Source: Nematostella vectensis (lineage: Eukaryota > Cnidaria > Anthozoa > Actiniaria > Edwardsiidae). From it: a stretch of 64,000 nt of DNA. Every line of letters begins with the position of its first letter. The first letter of the stretch is position 1. Below are positions 1 through 9,592 of this stretch, piece after piece. The translations under genes and the position numbers were made by a program. The stretch lies in the NCBI RefSeq assembly GCF_932526225.1, contig NC_064042.1, positions 12,659,040 to 12,723,039 on the forward strand, read 5' to 3'. The notes under the pieces were generated by a model. It was not told the DNA's origin and did no database searches. It saw only the letters and a program-made list of their open reading frames with translations.

Positions 1-381
1 TAATAAATGAATTTTCCCTTAGTTTGAACAATGAAATTTTTCAATTATTATTTGTATGTTCTTATGTAAAATATAATTAATGAGTGTTTCTTTTAAATAG
101 ATAAGTGCCCCATATCAGATGTATAGTTAAAATAGCTAACACCTTTTAAGTATTTTTCACATGAACCTTTGATGTAAAAAACAAAAAATTGTTCGCAATG
201 TGCCCCCCTCCCCTCCATGTCCAGTGTTGACAATGATGTTTGAGGATAGAGCCAGATAAGAGGGGAATGAATTCAAGGGTCTGTAAGGCATGCATTGTCA
301 TTGTTTATGGGAGGATTTTTTTTAAATAAAGCTGTATTGTTTGCTTATTGTAATAACCTTTGTTGTTTGTTTAAATTTCAG

Positions 382-2335
382 ACAGTATGAGCGAGGATTG
401 CCTTTTCCTTAACGTGTTCAGGCCAGCAGGGACAAAGGCCACGAAAGACCTACCTGTCATGGTATTCATCCATGGGGGTGGCTACTACCGAGGCTCAGGC
501 GATGTATACGATGGCACCCCATTGGCAGCATACAATGATGTGATAGTTGTGACAATGAATTACAGGCTTGGTCTTTTAGGTTTTCTGCATGTTGCGGGTA
601 CAGACGTAACCGGAAACTATGCCATGTACGACCAGATCCTAGCACTTAAGTGGGTTCAACAGCACATTGGTTGCTTTGGTGGGGACCCCTCCCAAGTGAC
701 CCTTTTTGGCCAAAGTGCTGGTGGTGCAAGTGTTCTTCTACTCACCCTATCCCCCCTTAGTAAAGGTCTATTCAAGAGGGCTATACTTGAAAGTCCAACA
801 GAGACATATGGCACCTATCCGACCAACAATACTAAGGTTTACATTGATCGACTTGGTTGCCATGGTGAAAAGGTGCTTGCATGCTTGCAGAGTAAGTCGC
901 TAGAGGAAATATTAAAAGCACAGGGCATTGCTGACTTTTTGTTACTTGGTATTGTCTTCCCTGTGCCAGCGGTTGATGGATCTTTCCTTGGAAAAGACCC
1001 AGACGTTATGATTGCTGAAGGCCAAGTGCACCCCTTAGATGCTGTTATTGTTGGTGTCAATAGTAATGAAGGTGGCTTCCATTGGCATGGAGTCATGGAG
1101 ACACCAGATTCTCAACCGTCAGTGTCCATGTTTAAAGAGTCCATCGTGAATGTAAGCTTTACTAAGCAAGGGGACTGTGATATTGTGAAAGAGGCAATCA
1201 TGTACCGCTACACCAACCACACTGAACCATTCTCTCCTCACAATTTGCTGCACAACTGGCAAAGACTGGTCACAGAGTACCGTTTCTTTGCGCCTGCCAT
1301 TAGAATGGCCCAAGCATACGTCAAGGCTGGCATTCCAACCTACTTCTACCATTTCTCCCATTGGTCAACATTCTCAAAGCGGCCTAAGTCTGTGGGTGTT
1401 GTGCATTTTGATGAGATCCCGTATGTCTTTGGGTTGCCATGGAAACCAAACAAAGGGATTCAGGTTGCAACCAAGTACACAGATGTCGAGAGGGGACTGA
1501 GTACTATGGTCATGCGCATGTGGGGTGAATTTGCCTACACTGGGTAAGGCTGTTAGTCTTATTTTAAAGTCTGGTTCACACTATGGCATAGGTAACACCC
1601 CAACCATTTTGTCCATAGTGTTCATATTTAAATTGTTTCTGATGCAACAGTAGCATGTTATTGCTGTTAACGGATTAAGCTGCTTTTGTTTCCATTACTG
1701 CTGATAGCATTGTGTAAACTGACCTTTAATGGCAATAACAGTCAGACTTTCAATGAGCACATTACGGTGTAAATATTTGAAAAATGCATAATTGCCTCTG
1801 ATTTAGCCATAATTCTACCATTGTTTGCATCTTTAGCACATAATCCCAGCACATATCATCTTTTGCATATAATCATATTTTTACAAATTTTATAATGTTT
1901 TTACAATGTTCATTAACCATTGTCATCTTTTACACAATATAATTCCTTAATTGCCTATCCAACCCACCAATACTATTTCAGGGCTATAGGAAAGGTAGAT
2001 TCAAGGTTCATCCACTCCCCGCCCCCCTCCCAGCCCTGCCCCTCCTTCAGCCCCTCCAGTTCTTTAGCTGGCCATAAAGAGCTCAGTATTCTCAAAACTG
2101 TAGCCTATTCACTTTACAACAGACTTAAACTTTTATTATTATTTCATTTTACAGGTCACCAATGAAAGCTGGTGACTCCCCACAAAATGTGACCTGGCCT
2201 CTTTACTCAACCGAGCAAGAAGAGTATCTGGATATAGGTCTGCAGCTCAGTGTTCACAGAAAACTACGACCAGACGGCATGGCCTTTTGGAATGAATTTG
2301 TGCCCCTACTGACAAAACATTGCCAGCAAAACTAG
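382..2335 (+). CDS. Type-B carboxylesterase / cholinesterase-like protein, 3' part
   Basis: Two coding exons are visible: 382-1543 (after a TTTCAG acceptor; GTAAGG donor at 1544) and 2155-2335 (after TTTTACAG; stop TAG 2333-2335). The phases match across the intron. The alpha/beta-hydrolase fold is recognised by SEDCLFLN at the start, the oxyanion loop HGGGYY, the nucleophile elbow GQSAGG (Ser codon about 714), an acidic triad residue in VNSNEGG and the His in VVHFDEIPYVFG. Numbered from the first Met of this fragment these are Ser110, Glu228 and His340. The triad is complete, so catalysis (ester hydrolysis) is expected. Signal peptide and N-terminal exons lie left of the window. The C-terminal exon ends with a cholinesterase-like WNEF segment and a Cys near the end. 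Substrate cannot be told from sequence: it could be an acetylcholinesterase, a juvenile-hormone-type esterase or a neuroligin relative with a retained active site. Family call is firm, specificity open. Confidence 0.9.
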
Positions 2336-3211
2336 AAAAAATCGTGTAATAGTTGCACAAAGCAGGGCCATAGCCATTAATCAGAGTATTAAATATTTTG
2401 CGCAATACTTAATACCGTATACTACTTTTAAAGTTGATTTTTCCCCAATGCTATGATAGATAGCGGTGTAAAGAAAAAGATGGACGCAAGATACAGTATA
2501 AGCTGCAATCATAGGAAGACTAGCTTATATAGCTTATTGTATTTAGATTTTTTTCAAATGCCTTGAACTGAGATGCAGTCTGCTTTGTGCAGGAGAGTAG
2601 GATATCTTATGTTTTAACGTTGAACCGTGCTTAGCATGTTTCTTAGATGTTGTTGTTATTGTTATATGGTTTGTTAAAAACAATTATTTTAGAGGCTCTT
2701 AGAGTTTACTTTGGAGTATGTCTAGTTTTAATATATTATATGTTAAAATAAAGTATATATATATATATAATGCCATTTTATTTTGCTTGTATGTTACAGA
2801 ATCATTTTGTTCTTCGTGTATTTTTTAATGAAAAAGTGTGCATATATGAATAGTAACGACTTATTTGATACGATATGATGGTGTCTATTTCTGCCTACAA
2901 GAAACAGCAGGAAAACCACCCCTTTCTTCCTAAAAAATGGTTTCAAAGGATGTTTCATTGGCTATGGCAAGGAGTTTATAATGTACTTTATTGATTCATA
3001 TTGTTTCATGGGTTGATGATAAATAGCACTGTTCAACAAATACATTTTTTTAAATTGGCTATGGTAAGGAAAAAGTACTTAAAAAGCTATGGTTGAAAAA
3101 GTACTTTGTTCGTTCATGGGTTGATAAGCACTGCTCAAAGAATACATTCACAAGGGCGAATACTTCTTGTGAGAATATCCTTCGCGGCTTCTATTGACTA
3201 CAAAATATATA
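2336..3211. other. 3' UTR of the esterase gene and flanking intergenic DNA
   Basis: A canonical AATAAA lies at 2747-2752, about 410 bases after the stop codon, followed by a TA-dinucleotide run. This is the likely poly(A) signal. The remainder is AT-rich, with a short imperfect direct repeat of a 'mobile-looking' segment around 2940-3150 (GGCTATGG...AAGG and GGTTGATAAGCACTG variants). No gene is seen. Confidence 0.6.
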
Positions 3212-3364
3212 CAGAGCCATAGCGGAGGGTTGGGGCACCTGCACTGCCAATATTTAAAAATATATATAACGAAATGACCATGAGGGGTGTGGGTGTACCC
3301 CCAATATTGTCTGTACCATGCCCCCCCCCCCCCCCTCCCCCGCTCGGGGCCTGCTACAGGTCTG
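3212..3364. mobile_element. Short inverted-repeat element of the GGGCCGTAGC family, copy 1
   Basis: The ends CAGAGCCATAGCGG and CCTGCTACAGGTCTG are imperfect inverted repeats, flanked by an ATATAT direct repeat. The inside carries a C-run and a GACCAT/GTGGGTGTACCCCC segment shared with copies at 50868-51040 and 53781-53917. This is a non-autonomous DNA element; the end motif CAG...CTG is hAT-like, but this is not proven. Confidence 0.55.
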
Positions 3365-3736
3365 ATATATTTGGACAGCTGCCCTTCCTACTGCTCTGGA
3401 GTGAGCTGGGGTGAGAGTGAATAAAATATGTAACATTGCTTTAAGGCTTTTCTTCTCCCTGTCACATCAGTGTGTTTACATGAAATTAAGAAAAGGATAC
3501 TTAAAGAGCTAGAAAGGAGACTGATGCTAGCTCAAGATACTACATGTTTAGTTTATTCAATAAATCTGTTAATTTGCCGCAAGTAAAATCAAATTAAAGC
3601 GACACCAAGAAATAAATATGCGCATCACGTTGTCCTCTATGCACATTAATTAGAATAATATACAATAATAAAGAATTAACGTTCACATTTTTCAGAGTAT
3701 TGCAGGACGGAAGCAGACCTCAAATATTTGGGGAAG

Positions 3737-3881
3737 TGTAGTGTCCGCCGCGTTGCATTATGGATTGTTAAGGTGCGCAATGCACCATGGTAAAACACAT
3801 GTTAGAGATCCGCCATCTTGTATTAAATGTGGAAGACCACGAGTCTGTTTCTTTTTGCTTTGTTCCTTGCCGAACACCACA
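3737..3881 (+). repeat. 5' LTR (145 bp)
   Basis: Starts TGTAGTGTCC and ends CACCACA; it matches the 3' LTR base for base. It is very short for a gypsy-type LTR. It contains CCGCCATCTTG, a YY1-like motif, and TATTAAA (about 3820), the only TATA-like site. Confidence 0.95.
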
Positions 3882-3884
3882 TTC

Positions 3885-3902
3885 TGGCGACGAGGATGGG
3901 AT
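3885..3902 (+). other. Primer-binding site, complementary to a tRNA-Ser 3' end
   Basis: TGGCGACGAGGATGGGAT lies three bases after the 5' LTR. It starts with TGG, the complement of the CCA tail, and all 18 bases complement the 3' end of the conserved animal tRNA-Ser(GCT) as I know it. Primer for minus-strand DNA synthesis; tRNA identity is from memory of the family and should be checked. Confidence 0.8.
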
Positions 3903-3953
3903 CAACAACTGGATAAACACATACTGAAGTTAAATCTGTCAAAAAAAGCCGGT

Positions 3954-5995
3954 ATGGCCGTCTGTTTATCAGGATTACCAACGCCAAAAGCCTTCGACTG
4001 CATTGGCGAACCAGCCACGCTGGAACAAAGATGGACAATCTGGAAGTCCGAATTTGAGCTCTACTGCACTGCATCTGGCATCAAAGACTCGAAACAACAA
4101 CGAGCAATACTTCTTCACCTAGCAGGAGCTGGAATACGAGAAATTTTTCACGCTTTTACGGCTGAACAACAGGGGGAGGACTATAAAACAGCCATGGACT
4201 CCCTCACTCAACACTTCAAACTCAAGAAAAACGTACCGATGGCCAGGCAAGCCTTCTTGACAGCGGTACCAAAACCCGGTGAGAGGATTCATCAATTTGC
4301 AATTAGACTGCAAACCCTTTGCGAACACTGCGAGTACAACGACCAAAAGGACAGTCAAATTCGAGATAGAATTTTGACCTTTATATTGGATAAACCCCTC
4401 AAAGCAAAACTCTTTCGTGAGGAAGGTCTGACTCTCAGCAAGCTCCTGGAAATTGTCAACACGTACCATGACAAAGAAGCACTAGTTCTTGTGCCAGATC
4501 AAGGTGGTGTTAACCAATTGAGAGTACAACAGAAGCCTGACAGTGCTGGTCCCAAGTTTGATGGCAGATGTCATCGTTGCAATAAGCAGGGTCATAAAGC
4601 TGCTGACTGCAGATGTAGCCAAAATCACCAATGTGAAAAATGTGGGAAAATAGGACATTTCAAGGTCTGCTGCAAATCAAAGCAGACATCTGGAAAAGCA
4701 AAGTCTGCAAGTGGACCAAAATCAAAGGGCAGGAAGCCATCTCATGTAAGACAAGTGAAAGCTGTTGATGTTCAAGAAACTGATAGCGAAGAGGAAGAAG
4801 ATGTTTTTAATGTATTCTGCACGCACACAGAGTCACCGCCTGGTACTATGGAGATATCTATTGGAGGTGTTATACAGAATGTCATCATTGATTCGGGTGC
4901 AAGCTGTAACCTTATGTCAGAAAGGACATTCAATGACTTATCAAAAGGAGACATTGTTTTGAAGCCAAGTAGCAAGCAAATTTTTGCATATTCGTCTAGT
5001 GATGCTTTAAATCTTAAGGGTAGTTGTATGCTTAATGTGCATGTACCAGAAACAAATGTGGATAAGCGCGCAAAGTTTTTCATTGTCTCTGGAAAAGCGT
5101 CAACTTTGTTAGGTCGTGAGTTATCTGAAGCTCTAGGCATACTCAAAGTAGGAGTTCAGGTTAATAGTTGTAGCTCAGATTTCTCAGATATAAATACTCA
5201 GTTAAACAGCAAAGCAGCGCTTAAGGCCAAATTTCCTAATGTTTTTCATGGTTTGGGCAAGCTTAAAGGTTTTAAACTCAAGTTACATATTGATCAGAAT
5301 ATTAAGCCAGTAGCACAACCATTGCGTAGGATTCCCTTTAGTCGCAGGCAGAAGGTCGCTGACAAGTTGGAGGAACTTGAGAAGCTTGGTGTGGTGGAAA
5401 AGGTAAACAGTCCTACAAGTTGGATCAATCCCCTTGTGGCAGTCGAAAAGCCAAATGGAGATGTTCGCATTTGTTTGGACATGCGCCAGGCCAATCAGGC
5501 TATCTTAAGAGAAAGACACCCAGTACCTACTATGCAAGAAACCCTACAAGAAATCTCAGATGCAAAGATTTTCACCAAATTGGATTTAAACATGGCTTTC
5601 CATCAAATCGAGTTATCCCCAGAGTCCCGAGACATAACTACTTTCGCAGCGCCAACAGGTTTATATCGCTACTGTCGATTGCTCTTCGGTGTGAACATGG
5701 CTACCGAGAAGTTCCAGAACCTGATATGGCAAGTTTTGAAAGACTGCCCTGGAGCCTTCAACATGCATGACGACATTCTTATAGTGGGTAGGAACCAAAA
5801 GGAGCATGACGAGAACCTGGAAAGAGCTGTCCAAAAGCTGCAAGACAGCGGGCTCACCCTCAACTATGAGAAATGTGTGGTAGGAGCCTCGAGTATGGAT
5901 TTCATGGGAGACACCATTTCTGCAGATGGTCTTAAGTTATCTGACAAAAGAGTCGAAGCAATTGTCGAGGCACCTGCACCAACCAACCAACCAAT
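3954..5995 (+). CDS. gag-protease-reverse transcriptase part of the retrotransposon polyprotein
   Basis: The reading frame is open from inside the LTR, but the first ATG after the LTR and primer site is 3954 (MAVCLSGLPTPKAFD), which I take as the start. The first ~200 residues are a gag capsid-like domain. Two CCHC zinc knuckles (CX2CX4HX4C) lie at 4569-4673 and bind nucleic acid. The protease has DSGA with its Asp codon at 4890. The reverse transcriptase has the fingers/palm motif FTKLDLNMAFHQI (about 5572) and MHDD at 5763-5774 in the position of the usual YxDD; both metal-binding Asp residues are kept but the aromatic is Met. Gag and pol share one frame, with no gag-pol frameshift. Near 5979-5999 the frame is lost inside CCAA repeats and the protein runs into unrelated residues, ending at 6092. 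Confidence 0.9.
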
Positions 5996-7962
5996 CAGAG
6001 GTGAGAAGTTTCCTTGGTTCTGCTCAATTTTGTGCCAAATTCATTCCACAGTTTGCAACCATTTCTGCTCCCCTGTGGGATCTTACCAGTAAAAATGCTA
6101 AATGGAAATGGGGTGCCAAAGAGGCAGAATCATTTGCACAAATTAAGCACTTGCTAACATGTGCACCAGTCATGTCTTATTTTACACAGGGAGCCCAGAT
6201 CAGGATTATCACTGACGCCTCACCAGTTGGCCTGGGGGCCATACTAGAGCAAAGACAACCTGGTGATGGTCAATTTCGACCAGTGTACTACGCAAGTCGT
6301 AAGCTTAGTAAGGTTGAACAGCGCTACTCACAGTTCGAGCGAGAGGCCCTTGCTGTCAAATGGGCCTGTGAGAAATTTCACATGTTCCTTTATGGAACCC
6401 ATTTTGAAATACTAACTGATCACAAACCCTTAATTTCAGTCCTAGGTCCAACGTCTAAACCCCCGTCTGCTAGGATTGAACGCTGGCTGTTGTACCTTCA
6501 GCAATTCAGCTATGTGGTCAGGCACATTTCCGGAAAGGAAAATTCAGCCGACGCCCTGAGTCGTTTACCAGTTGGTCCAGTACAGACAGCTGATTCTAAA
6601 GCAACCAGCGAGTATGTGTTTAGCACTGCAAAGGCCGCAGTACCTGTCGCCATGACCCCAAAGCATGTAGAGGTTGTTTCAGAGAAGGACCCAACCCTTA
6701 TTCTGGTACGCGAAGCAATTAGAAGTGGAGACTTCACCCGCCTCACAGGTACCTTGTACAAAGCAGTGTCAAAGGAGTTGTGGATTGCCGGACAATTAGT
6801 GATGCGTGGAAACCGAATTGTGCTACCAGAATCCCTATGGAAGCAAGCAATTATTTTAGCTCATGAGGGACACCAAGGAATGGTGCGCACAAAATCCCGC
6901 CTGCGAAGCAAACTATGGTGGCCGCAGATGGATGCACAGGCTGAACAGTTCATCAAGGCCTGCTACCCCTGCCAGCTAGTTGGACCACGTGGCAAACCGG
7001 AACCTGTTCGATCAACAGAACTACCTGAAGAACCATGGGAGGACCTCGCCACAGATTTGACTGAGATACCTGGAGGAAACCACTTGCTGGTAGTTGTGGA
7101 TAACTACTCCAGATGGCCAGAGGTAGTACTCCTTAAGAAAACCGATGCACCACACGTCATCACGGCATTGGAGGGAATATTCAGAACACATGGCATACCA
7201 TACACGGTTCGCAGCGACAACGGACCGCCCTTTGCCTCGAAAGAATTTGAGAATTTCTTAGAGTTCTTAGGCATAGAACATAAGAAAGGAATTCCATATT
7301 GGCCACAGAGCAACGGCGAAGTGGAACGATGTAACAGAACAATTCTTAAAGTGATTCGGATAGCAAACTTGCAAGGAAATGATTGGAAGAAAGCGCTTGA
7401 TGATTTCCTCTTTCAGTATCGCACAACAAACCATGCCGCAACTGGATGCTCGCCAGCCGAACTCCTAATGGGAAGGCAGCTCCGAGACAAGCTACCTAGT
7501 GTAAAGATTCCGAAGGATAGAGCGACAGAGTCAGAGTGGCAACACAAACTTAGGGACAGAGACGCTCTATCAAAACTCAGACAGAAAGAGTATGCTGATG
7601 CTAGAAGACATGCTGAGCCAAGTGGAATTGATGAAGGCGATGAAGTACTGCTGCGACAGACTCGCCGCGAGAACAAACTCTCTCCAGTTTTTGAGCCTGA
7701 AGCTTACAAGGTTTTGCAGAAGACAGGTAATGCAGTTGTACTGGAGGATTCTGATGGAAATAGGAAGATGAGGAATGTAGCACAAATGAAGAAGTTCATC
7801 AAACCACAGGAAGCAGTCGCCGCAGACATGCTGCCTACTCCACCTGAAATCGCGCAGGAACACCAAACCGCACCTGAGACCCAGAACCAGTCCACACTTG
7901 ATTGTACAGCTGAAATGCCAGCGTCTCCTGGTTCTCTAGCCAATCAGCGATTTAGCTCCTAG
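5996..7962 (+). CDS. RNase H and integrase part of the retrotransposon polyprotein (shifted frame)
   Basis: This continues pol in the +1 frame relative to the upstream part; homology picks up directly after the CCAA run. RNase H shows TDAS (Asp codon 6214) and ADALSRLP (about 6548). The integrase zinc domain has the HHCC pattern (HEGHQG at about 6862, CYPC at about 6961). The core triad is complete: Asp 7054, Asp 7216 and Glu 7324 with 35 residues between the last two. The C-terminal region is charged and has no chromodomain. It stops at 7960-7962, 20 bases before the purine run. Everything except the frame break looks functional. A programmed shift is possible but the repeat context favours a slippage mutation or an assembly error. 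Confidence 0.9.
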
Positions 7963-7982
7963 TATGGACTTTAATGCTAAGT

Positions 7983-7992
7983 AAGGGGGGGA
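7983..7992 (+). other. Polypurine tract of the retrotransposon
   Basis: AAGGGGGGGA directly before the 3' LTR; this is the expected primer for plus-strand synthesis. Confidence 0.85.
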
Positions 7993-8137
7993 TGTAGTGT
8001 CCGCCGCGTTGCATTATGGATTGTTAAGGTGCGCAATGCACCATGGTAAAACACATGTTAGAGATCCGCCATCTTGTATTAAATGTGGAAGACCACGAGT
8101 CTGTTTCTTTTTGCTTTGTTCCTTGCCGAACACCACA
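7993..8137 (+). repeat. 3' LTR (145 bp)
   Basis: Identical to 3737-3881 over its whole length; followed by the second GGAAG target-site copy at 8138-8142. Confidence 0.95.
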
Positions 8138-8142
8138 GGAAG

Positions 8143-9011
8143 GAGGAGAGGGGACGGGCAACGATACAGAGACTCGAAGGATGGACAAACTATGCCCACA
8201 CCGGGGTCATTTCCTGATGATCTTGAAAATCAGGGAGAGGGGTGGGGGCAAAAGCCCCCAGGCCCCTCCCACTGCTACCGTCGAGGATTTTTATGAATGC
8301 ACACCAGGTTATGGAAAGTGTGAATCGCTCAGACTCTGACCTTTCTATTTACGGACCGAAGCAACCCTTCGGCCCCAAATGGTTCCGCTGTTGGTGGTTT
8401 AAAGCAAGAATGAACTCTCTCAAGATAACATTTTACTTTCTATGGCATTTATCTACAGGTTAATTAAACTCGTACTATCAAGAAAGAATAAGATAAGAGA
8501 GGAACGGCTGATACTAAAGAGTCTCTTATCTTATACTCTCTTGGTAATCTTTCTATCATTCTCACCATGACAATATCAAAACAATGGCATTTCCTGACAT
8601 GACCAGCACTTAGGTTATCTATTTTAACATTCCTGTCACTACACCTGTAACATATCTAACATCTATTAAAATAATTTATACGAATGAAATCGTTATGAAT
8701 ACTATTAACAATTTGAATAATTACATTCGAATATTCTACAAGAATGGACACGTGTTGAATTGTAAGATGTTATACTGTGCGCGTTTGAATTCCGATTTAG
8801 CCCCCCCGAAGTTTTCCCGTTTTCTTAATATAAAATAGAAAACGATTGATGTCGGCTAGAGAAGGAATTAATTTTTGTTATACAACTTCACTGGTAAATC
8901 GCGCGCTTTGATTGGTCAAGTGACCACGTGTTATTGGAGGACACACGCACACTTGGTGTCAGCATGCGCGCGCCCAAAACTAGATTGTAATGTAAGATAA
9001 CTTTTTGTAAA
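8143..9011. other. Intergenic DNA downstream of the retrotransposon
   Basis: No supported gene. A small hairpin-like inverted repeat lies at about 8486-8535 (AATAAGATAAGAGA ... TCTCTTATCTTATA). If the retrotransposon and one GGAAG are removed in thought, a frame stays open from about 3696 across the junction to about 8296, but its composition is low-complexity and I recognise nothing in it. Confidence 0.4.
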
Positions 9012-9200
9012 AAACAAATGGATCTCATTTTTTGTGCGTCTGTTCTCTAACAGTTGCACAGGAGACGTCACAGGGTGTCATGACAACAGTCACGCAACTC
9101 GACTGCGCCTCGTTGCGTATTATCTTGTTAATGACACGCTATGACGTCATCTGTGCATCTATTAGAGGACAGACACACGCAAAAATGGGATCTGTTTGTT
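9012..9200. mobile_element. Fold-back MITE-like element
   Basis: Arms of about 60 bases are inverted copies: AACAAATGGATCTCATTTTT on the left against the complement of AAAAATGGGATCTGTTTGTT on the right. Shared inner motifs are GTCTGTYCTCTAAYAG, GCACAG and GACGTCA. The element is about 190 bp with no coding capacity. It lies 3' of the TMEM145-like gene. Confidence 0.7.
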
Positions 9201-9351
9201 AAGTAAAGGCACCAAACTAGAAATGTGAAACAAACCGTAACACAAAGGTCTGAATGGGGCTAGCGGCACACCATAAAAAAAGAAAATAAAAACGAGAAAA
9301 TTTAGGGACTGGCTCGTTTCATTGATGTTTAGAGTATGAATAACTTAAATG

Positions 9352-9357
9352 TTTATT
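9352..9357 (-). terminator. Poly(A) signal of the TMEM145-like gene
   Basis: In the minus sense this reads AATAAA, about 70 bases after the stop codon at 9428-9430. It is the first canonical signal downstream. Confidence 0.6.
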
Positions 9358-9427
9358 TTCGATAAAAGCATTAACGACTGAATAAACGTGCTGTATTATA
9401 TATAAATAAATATCTTTGTCTCATTAA

Positions 9428-9592
9428 TCAAGTATGCTGTACGCTTGAGTAGGGTGGGGGCTCGTCGCCCCTGTCACGTGACTGTTCCGAGCGAGCTGCA
9501 AATATATCTGGGTTTGTAGAAGGCATAGCTGTTGGACTTGATGGTTTACCATTGGATACGCCGTTGCCATAGAGACCTTTAGGCGAGGGACC
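9428..9592 (-). CDS. TMEM145: Exon 17 of the TMEM145-like gene (C-terminal tail, stop)
   Basis: Encodes 54 residues and TGA (9428-9430). It begins GPSPKGLYGNG after a TTTCTTTTCAG acceptor and ends DEPPPYSSVQHT. PPPY fits the PPxY ligand class of WW-domain (for example Nedd4-type) proteins; that role is inference. Confidence 0.9.
   Translation of the reverse strand, partial: GPSPKGLYGNGVSNGKPSSPTAMPSTNPDIFAARSEQSRDRGDEPPPYSSVQHT

Larger units (their letters stand above)
3737..8137 (+). mobile_element. Ty3/gypsy-type LTR retrotransposon, nearly intact
   Basis: Two identical 145-bp LTRs (3737-3881 and 7993-8137) begin TG and end CA. They are flanked by the perfect 5-bp target duplication GGAAG (3732-3736 and 8138-8142). 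A primer-binding site follows the 5' LTR and a purine run precedes the 3' LTR. The order of domains is gag with two zinc knuckles, protease, reverse transcriptase, RNase H, integrase, which is the Ty3/gypsy (Metaviridae-type) order. No envelope gene and no chromodomain are seen. Identical LTRs mean the insertion is recent. One frame break interrupts pol near 5979-5999, so this copy probably cannot move by itself. Placement in the Mag-like clade is a guess from the cnidarian/vertebrate relatives I recall. Confidence 0.95.

Noticed and set aside
3741-3953. Gag start inside the 5' LTR
   Set aside because: The frame is open from 3741, but this part is LTR and primer site, and the same bases in the 3' LTR lead nowhere. 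ATG 3954 is the better start.
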